Shown here: one piece after another, positions 58,789 to 64,000 of the stretch
How the letters are laid out: each line of letters begins with the position of its first letter
How positions within the stretch are numbered: the first letter of the stretch is position 1
DNA from: Isoperla grammatica
Lineage: Eukaryota; Arthropoda; Insecta; Plecoptera; Perlodidae
Assembly (NCBI GenBank): GCA_945910005.1
Contig: OX246746.1
Coordinates: 40,120,005 to 40,184,004, forward strand
DNA: 64,000 nt
Direction: 5' to 3'
Position numbers and translations under genes: made by a program
Notes under the pieces: generated by a model
Seen by the model: only the letters and a program-made list of their open reading frames with translations
What the model was told of the DNA's origin: nothing
Databases searched by the model: none

Positions 58789-58978
58789 CTAAAGTGTATT
58801 GCAATGAATCTGTGATCCTAGGATCCCGCCCACCTTCCCCTACCTCACTCCATACCTCGAATAGCCAGCCGCGAGGGTTTCCTCGCGGATGGCTCGAGCC
58901 GGCGATTCGAGGTATGGAGTGAAGTAGGGGAAGGTGGGTGGGATCCTAGGACCACAGATTCATTGCAATATACTTTAG
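58789..58978. repeat. 190-bp palindrome
   Basis: The arms start CTAAAGTGTATTGCAATGAA and run through GATCCTAGGATCCC, CCACCTTCCCCTAC and CATACCTCGAAT; the right arm mirrors them with a few changes. Centre near 58884 (GAGGGTTTCCTC). No obvious target-site duplication. Confidence 0.92.
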
Positions 58979-59329
58979 GTCTACTGTAGCGTAATCATGC
59001 TGTGCTTTCTCGCTACGCCCAGCTCATTGCGACAACACTGTTTCAAATAACACGTCGTAAGTAATTTGTTTTTGAATTCAGCTAAAATCTGTTTCCATGG
59101 TACGAAAGATGACAGTTTGATACAGAAATTGATACCAAATTCAATCGTCGTATTACAATTAATTCGGTCGTTTGAAGCCTTATGCGTGGACTCGGTATAG
59201 CGCATGCTATTAGCGGGCGGGCGATTACAAGGTTTTGTTTCCATCATCAAAAAAACCTCGCATATCTCGGAATCGACAACCACTCACAATAATCACAATG
59301 ATTTACAGATTACGTCGATGTCACTCATT

Positions 59330-59570
59330 TGGAAATCGGGCTACAATTGAGTGAGTTACGAGACGTGGAAGTGAGACGTTGTTTCTCGCGTTCAATTTTA
59401 ATGGAGATATCAGCCACACGGTCGAACCCCTATCGGTCTACGTTACAGACGAAACAAAACCTGCGCTGTGGGCCGAACGAAGCCTTGCTGAGCAGTGGGA
59501 CTTTTTCATTCGACTTACGTAAAGCGTCAGCGTCTAATGACTCGATATGTATGTTTGGGTTTAGTGGGCC
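59330..59570 (-). mobile_element. Possible end of a TTAA element
   Basis: On the minus strand TTAAAGGCCCACTAAACCCA starts at about 59569 and runs into sequence that reads open in one plus-strand frame (59329-59721). TTAAAGGNC-type starts resemble the TTAA-flanked element at 15847. The partner end was not found. Confidence 0.35.
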
Positions 59571-59615
59571 TTTAACATGGCATAGAAATGTAAAAATGGT
59601 TGCTTATTATAACCG

Positions 59616-60853
59616 TGTATACCAGACAAAAATGCAAAAAATTTGCAAAAAAAAAAGAAGCCAAGCCCAAAACAGAGAAGACAAACCGTTGGGCTTCAAG
59701 TACATTGTACCCGAAATATAATCAATGATAACTTAAAAATAATGCTGTTTAATTAGGTAATACTACTATTATAATACAATCATATATACTTATAATAATA
59801 CTTACTTGGATTGAGATGTGGATTGAGTAGACACTATTGAAATTATACTATAACGAATGTGAAGCAAGCGTCTCACATCCGCCTGCGAGGCAAGCCCACG
59901 GAAGAGTGCCTGAGTGGTTCAGTCTCCCCGAGTTCCTAGCATCACTGACTATTCTAGAAGGTATCTCAGCCTTAGGGGATGAGATAGTGTGTCACTCTTG
60001 AGTGCTAGTTTGTTTTCTATTTACTGAGAAAGAAAGATTATTTATCTCATTATATTAATCTATAGTCGCGCCATGACAGGGCACATGTACAAAAAACGCC
60101 GATTTTAAAAGAGGCTCAACATTTAAAGGGGTGATATCTAAAACTGTGGCCAAACCAATTTTATTACCAATATTTAAATATTGTAATTATAATTAAATAA
60201 ACAAATAGGTGTATATAAATGTTTACATCACTTAATAATTGACTGATAAATATATTATCAACTATTACAAAATTAAATTAACTTATTGAAACATTTCGAG
60301 GTGGGAAAACAAAATTAACACACTGTTTTAATAATTAAAAGCTTGGCCGATGAATTTGCATTCTCAGTTTTATTTTCCAAGTCCTGAAATGTTTCTTGAA
60401 TTACATATTAAATTGATTTTAAAGTACATTAACCTGAAGAGTTATTACCATTATTGCTACATAGTACGTAATATTATATTACCCAAAGCCAAAATACAAA
60501 TTCATCGGCCAAGCATTTAATTATAAATACAGTGTGTTAATTTTGTTTTTCCCACCTCGAAATGTTTCAATAAGTTAATTTTATTTTGTAATTGTTGTAA
60601 ATATGTGTCAATTATTAAGTGATGTAAACATTTATATATTTGTTTATTTCATTATAATGACAATATTTAAATATTGGAAATAAAATAATTGGCTTGGCCA
60701 CAGTTTTAGATATCACCCCTTTAAATGTTGAGCCTGTTTTAAAATTGGCGTTTTTTGTACGTGTGCCCTCTTTGGTTTATAACGGTTTGTCTTCTCCGTC
60801 TTGGGCTTGGCCTCTTTTTTGCAAATTTTTTGCATTTTTGTTTGGTATATCAA
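59616..60853. mobile_element. Large inverted-repeat element, left arm interrupted
   Basis: The right arm (about 60500-60853) mirrors the left arm in two blocks: 59616-59692 (TACCAGACAAAAATGCAAAA, AAGCCAAGCCCAAAACAGAG) and 60078-60360 (TACAAAAAACGCCGATTTTA, GTGATATCTAAAACTGTGGC, TTGAAACATTTCGAGGTGGG, GGCCGATGAATTTGC). The centre is near 60425. About 385 bp (59693-60077) have been inserted into the left arm. Neither arm codes for protein. Confidence 0.85.
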
Positions 60854-60893
60854 TGCTTTTTATTTAAAAATACTAATCTTGGCATGTATCCAA

Positions 60894-60980
60894 GTCAACT
60901 TGATCTCCGCCTAGCGGAGGCTCGTCGAACTCCCAACTTGCGAGTTCGGCGAGCCTCCGCTAGTCGGAGATCAAGCCGAC
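60894..60980. repeat. 87-bp palindrome, family member 1
   Basis: GTCAACTTGATCTCCGCCTA with GCGGAGGCTCGTCGAACTC folds onto GAGTTCGGCGAGCCTCCGC with TAGTCGGAGATCAAGCCGAC. A related palindrome is at 63352-63430. Confidence 0.92.
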
Positions 60981-61139
60981 CTTGTCATTTTGTTGGTGAT
61001 TTTCTTTCCCGTAATTAAAACTAATTATTGTTGTTACCTGGTCACTGTTCAATATAGGATTCTGAAAATTTACTCAGTTATCTACATCGATGGCAGAAAC
61101 GTTGTGACACAAACTTATTTTTTTTCGTCGGCAACTTTT

Positions 61140-61952
61140 GATAATAACTAATTTTTTGGGAGTATTTATTTTTTTTCAGGTTGGCATTCTGTCCAATTTC
61201 AATTTTATGTATGAACGAGGATGCCGCGGGAGGTAAACAAAATTAGTGCAAAATTTAGTGTTATCTTTATTCGTTTGGGGTCCACAGACCGACAAGGAAT
61301 TAGCCAGTAGTAGTAAGTAGTTAGCTGAAGAATTTTTGAGTTTTTTAACAATCTTTACGGCTTTATATCTTCCATACGCAACATCCGATCGGGATGAAAT
61401 TTGAAATGGGTAGTCTCGTGGTAAAAACCCGCCGATTAAAGAAAATTTGAGATTTCCATCTATTATGGTTTTGCGTCGGCAACATCGTGTTAAAGTCGTT
61501 CCATTGATCAAACTACCAATTTCAAGCAATGATTTTAATATTTGTTTAAAATCACAAATAATTATTTCTTTGACAATTATTATGTAAAATGACTATAAAA
61601 TGTAAAATATATTCAGTAATCAAGTAAGAATACTATTTTAAAATCCAGTATTTACACGAAAATGCAGTTATTTATAATGGCATGATTCTAGACACTAGTT
61701 TGACTGCAGAATAGCCAATCCCTAAAAACGAAATTAGTTCATCAAAACTCCAAATAGTAGTCAACTTCTTATCTCGCTTTTGGCTTTAATTACACCACAA
61801 CACATTCACAAATTATAGGCTTTATAATGGATACAAATCTAAATTGATTTACAAAGCCAAGGAAACAAAAAACTCGTTTTTAATATTCATCGACAAAGTA
61901 TTGCCAACCTCCAATATACTTGGCAACGCTGCAAAGACATTGTTATTGTCAG
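61140..61952. other. Non-coding DNA
   Basis: No recognisable feature. TTTTTTTCAGGTTGGCATTCTG near 61170 resembles the dispersed repeat at 25283. Confidence 0.4.
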
Positions 61953-63351
61953 ATGGTGAAAATGGCGTCGAAAAAATACGGAATACGAAGCGGAGGACGT
62001 TTTATTACGATAAAAGAAAATGATAGGATTGCATATTTTGTATCGTATCATGTTGTTTGTGCAATTGTTTACCTGACGAAGTGATCTCAAGTAACTTAAG
62101 TCCATCTAGGACATGTGAAGGCATGCAATGGATGTAAATTATTTCAAATGCGTGTAGGGGGGCTACATAAATGGTAGGCTTAGGCCTTGCACATGTCAAA
62201 TGATCACAAAACGTCCTTGTTTGGCCTTAGGGCTTGGCATATTTTCTTTCATATTATACAGATGCCTCCTGGCATACTATACATAGCATATCTACATTGG
62301 GGAAAATGTTTGCGTTTACGGACGTACAATACATGAATTTCATTTCGGATCAGGCAATATAGGCCTAGGCCTAAGTCTAAATAAAGGTGGCCTAGGCTAG
62401 GCCTCACGTACCGTATTCAGATATATTCCCGTTTCTAACTGTGCCTTCAATTTGAATTGAGTGCATTATTTGTATGACGCAAAATGTTAATTGGAAATAA
62501 GCGACAATAAATGTAAATAAGAAAAAGTCCAGTCACGTCGCATCGTGGAAAGGTGACAGCCAGCTCATGTTTTGACGTGAGGCGGACGCGGGCTCAAAGA
62601 GAAATGACGTCATCGCACGCAGTGTTGCCATAGTTTCACGGCTCGCCCGATTTCCCATCAAATGTTCTTGTAGTGAAGCCAATATTGACCGAAAACGAGT
62701 CGAGTATTCATACATACATATTTAGAATTGTCGTTCAATTATCTTCAAATTGAGTATAAAATAAAGAAAATGACAAATGTTTAGTATCTACTTAGTCGAT
62801 GCTTTATATTCGAAAGTGTATGATTTTTGACAGTTTCAATGGTAGGGGATAGGGAAATCGACGGATTTCAAATATTTATATTAAAAAAAGTAGTGGATGA
62901 AACTACTTTAATTTTCGCTAATATTTAACATGATTTGTAGCACAATGACAAATAGTTGGGTATACAGTGGATCGACTTTAAGTGCACTTCGATGCTTGCA
63001 GTAAGAGTCGCGTAGTGGAAGCTCGCACATGGCTTGGCCCGGCGCGCTGATATCACTTCAATGGCTTGGTCGACACCAACCATAACGATATGCGTGTCCT
63101 ATCACTGCAATCTTGTGCACATGATTATGCGCACCTAGACCTAGCTCCATGCCGTATCTTTTCATCTTCGCAAAGAATATCGAAACAAATGGCATCGCAA
63201 AACATAACGTAAATCACGAGATTCTTGAGCAACTAACGAGTCAACACCTACACTGCGCGAGACTGAGCGATCAATGTTGTCAAATATCCTTCTATGGTTG
63301 CGATAATGCGCTCTTTTTGACTAGTTTTGTCACCTCACAGCGTTCCTCAAG
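61953..63351. other. Non-coding DNA, one short frame
   Basis: A 43-codon plus-strand frame begins MVKMASKKYGIRSGGRFITI at 61953 and ends with TGA near 62084. I know no match, and there is no proof it is a gene. The remainder shows TAGGCCTA words near 62360-62400 and nothing else. Confidence 0.3.
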
Positions 63352-63430
63352 GTCTACTTGATCCCCGCCTAGCGAAGGCTCTCTGACTTGGGAGTTCGAC
63401 AAGCCTCTGCTAGACGGAGATCAAGTAGAC
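63352..63430. repeat. 79-bp palindrome, family member 2
   Basis: GTCTACTTGATCCCCGCCTA and TAGACGGAGATCAAGTAGAC are the mirrored ends; ACTTGGGAGTTCGACAAGCC lies in the centre and right arm. It shares most words with the palindrome at 60894-60980. Confidence 0.92.
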
Positions 63431-63611
63431 ATTGGGATTTCTATCTCAAGACGTGTCACATTGTACAAAATTTAGTAATGTAGAGCAGCTTCAACTAGAA
63501 AATGAAGTTATTATTAATAGAACTGAGATGGAGAAAGGTAACTACCATTAAAGTGTGATCCGTTGTCCATTGTTACCAAAATGTAAGACGACCTAAGCGG
63601 CCATTACGTGA

Positions 63612-63662
63612 CCCGGGGCCGGATTCACAAGAGGTCTTAACTTAGGACCGGTCCTAAGTCCT
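63612..63662. repeat. Possible transposon end (GGATTCACAAG...TCTTAACTTAGGAC)
   Basis: GGGGCCGGATTCACAAGAGG followed by TCTTAACTTAGGACCGGTCC is of a type often seen at ends of dispersed animal MITEs. The partner end lies outside the window or is lost. Confidence 0.35.
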
Positions 63663-64000
63663 GCTGTACCGTATGTGCTATTATAAATAAATCCATGATA
63701 GGCCTACTACACGGCCCAATTGATAGCTACTTTCGTGGAAATCACAGTGAACTTAAAATATTGCAAGGCGGTGTTTTAAAGTTTAGTGTTTTGTTTTCTT
63801 ACACCTCCACAATCTTAAAACAGAGAAATGTGTATGTCAAGGTAAGTAAACGATATTTATTTATGTTCACACTTCGAAGTCATAGACGCATTGCCACCAT
63901 CTTTGAAGAAAGATAAGACCAACTCAAACCGGGCCTAAATATTTGTCTCAAGTGTTTGTTATTTACTAGGGTTTCTTAGCAACGTCGAGTCGAGGCTATG

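Noticed and set aside
59329..59721. A 130-codon plus-strand frame
   Set aside because: It crosses from a TTAAAGG-type transposon end into the arm of the large inverted repeat and resembles no protein.
61953..62084. A first exon beginning MVKMASKKYG
   Set aside because: The start context is plausible, but there is no family match and the frame ends in a stop without an evident donor site. Kept only as a note.

Overview
This is nuclear DNA of an animal. Almost nothing in it is gene; most of it is transposable elements, satellites and simple repeats. The one cellular gene I can prove is on the minus strand: four consecutive, phase-compatible exons of a Fasciclin-1 (FAS1-domain) adhesion protein at 24450-24771, 23330-23426, 22050-22218 and 13815-13975. 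The protein reads like arthropod Fas1. With Gypsy, BEL/Pao, Jockey/CR1-like, Penelope-like and hAT remnants, an arthropod, perhaps a crustacean, is my best guess, but the phylum is inferred. Everything right of 24771 may be intron or 5' flank of this gene.

Layout. 1-7150: a 108-bp satellite broken by a TA-flanked element (2515-7106), itself broken by a hAT-type element (2808-6927, 8-bp duplication). That holds a 5'-truncated non-LTR retrotransposon (3484-5815) and a second hAT MITE (5914-6443). 7150-13800: AT-rich DNA with a hAT MITE (8651-9215), a 119-bp duplication and a 62-bp minisatellite that grew from a hAT end. 13815-24771: Fas1 exons. Their introns hold a 308-bp palindrome with hammerhead-like motifs, a TTAA-flanked element with ~500-bp inverted arms (15847-19504) invaded by a second copy of the same non-LTR element, a hAT MITE (19754-20288) and a dead non-LTR RNase H domain.

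25645-38228: a four-level nest. Gypsy C is interrupted in its integrase by Gypsy A (27302-36890, duplication AGAAT). A's 5' LTR is interrupted by Gypsy B (27454-32736, duplication GTGTC). B's 3' LTR is interrupted by a 373-bp hairpin MITE flanked by TTAA. B has lost its whole reverse transcriptase and RNase H. 40067-44056: the start of a fourth Gypsy (D) abutting a second, decayed non-LTR element. 44543-47512: a 514-bp (TATG)n block followed by about 2.4 kb of (TAG)n and variants.

50.5-64 kb: a MITE with an 8-bp duplication, a 79-bp satellite with a strict two-unit alternation, a tRNA-derived SINE, two adjacent MITE-like inverted repeats, a non-LTR reverse transcriptase fragment, a BEL/Pao gag-protease remnant and several palindromes.

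The genes do not form a pathway. The order of insertions can be read from target-site duplications. No retroelement here looks intact: all are truncated, frameshifted or carry stops.
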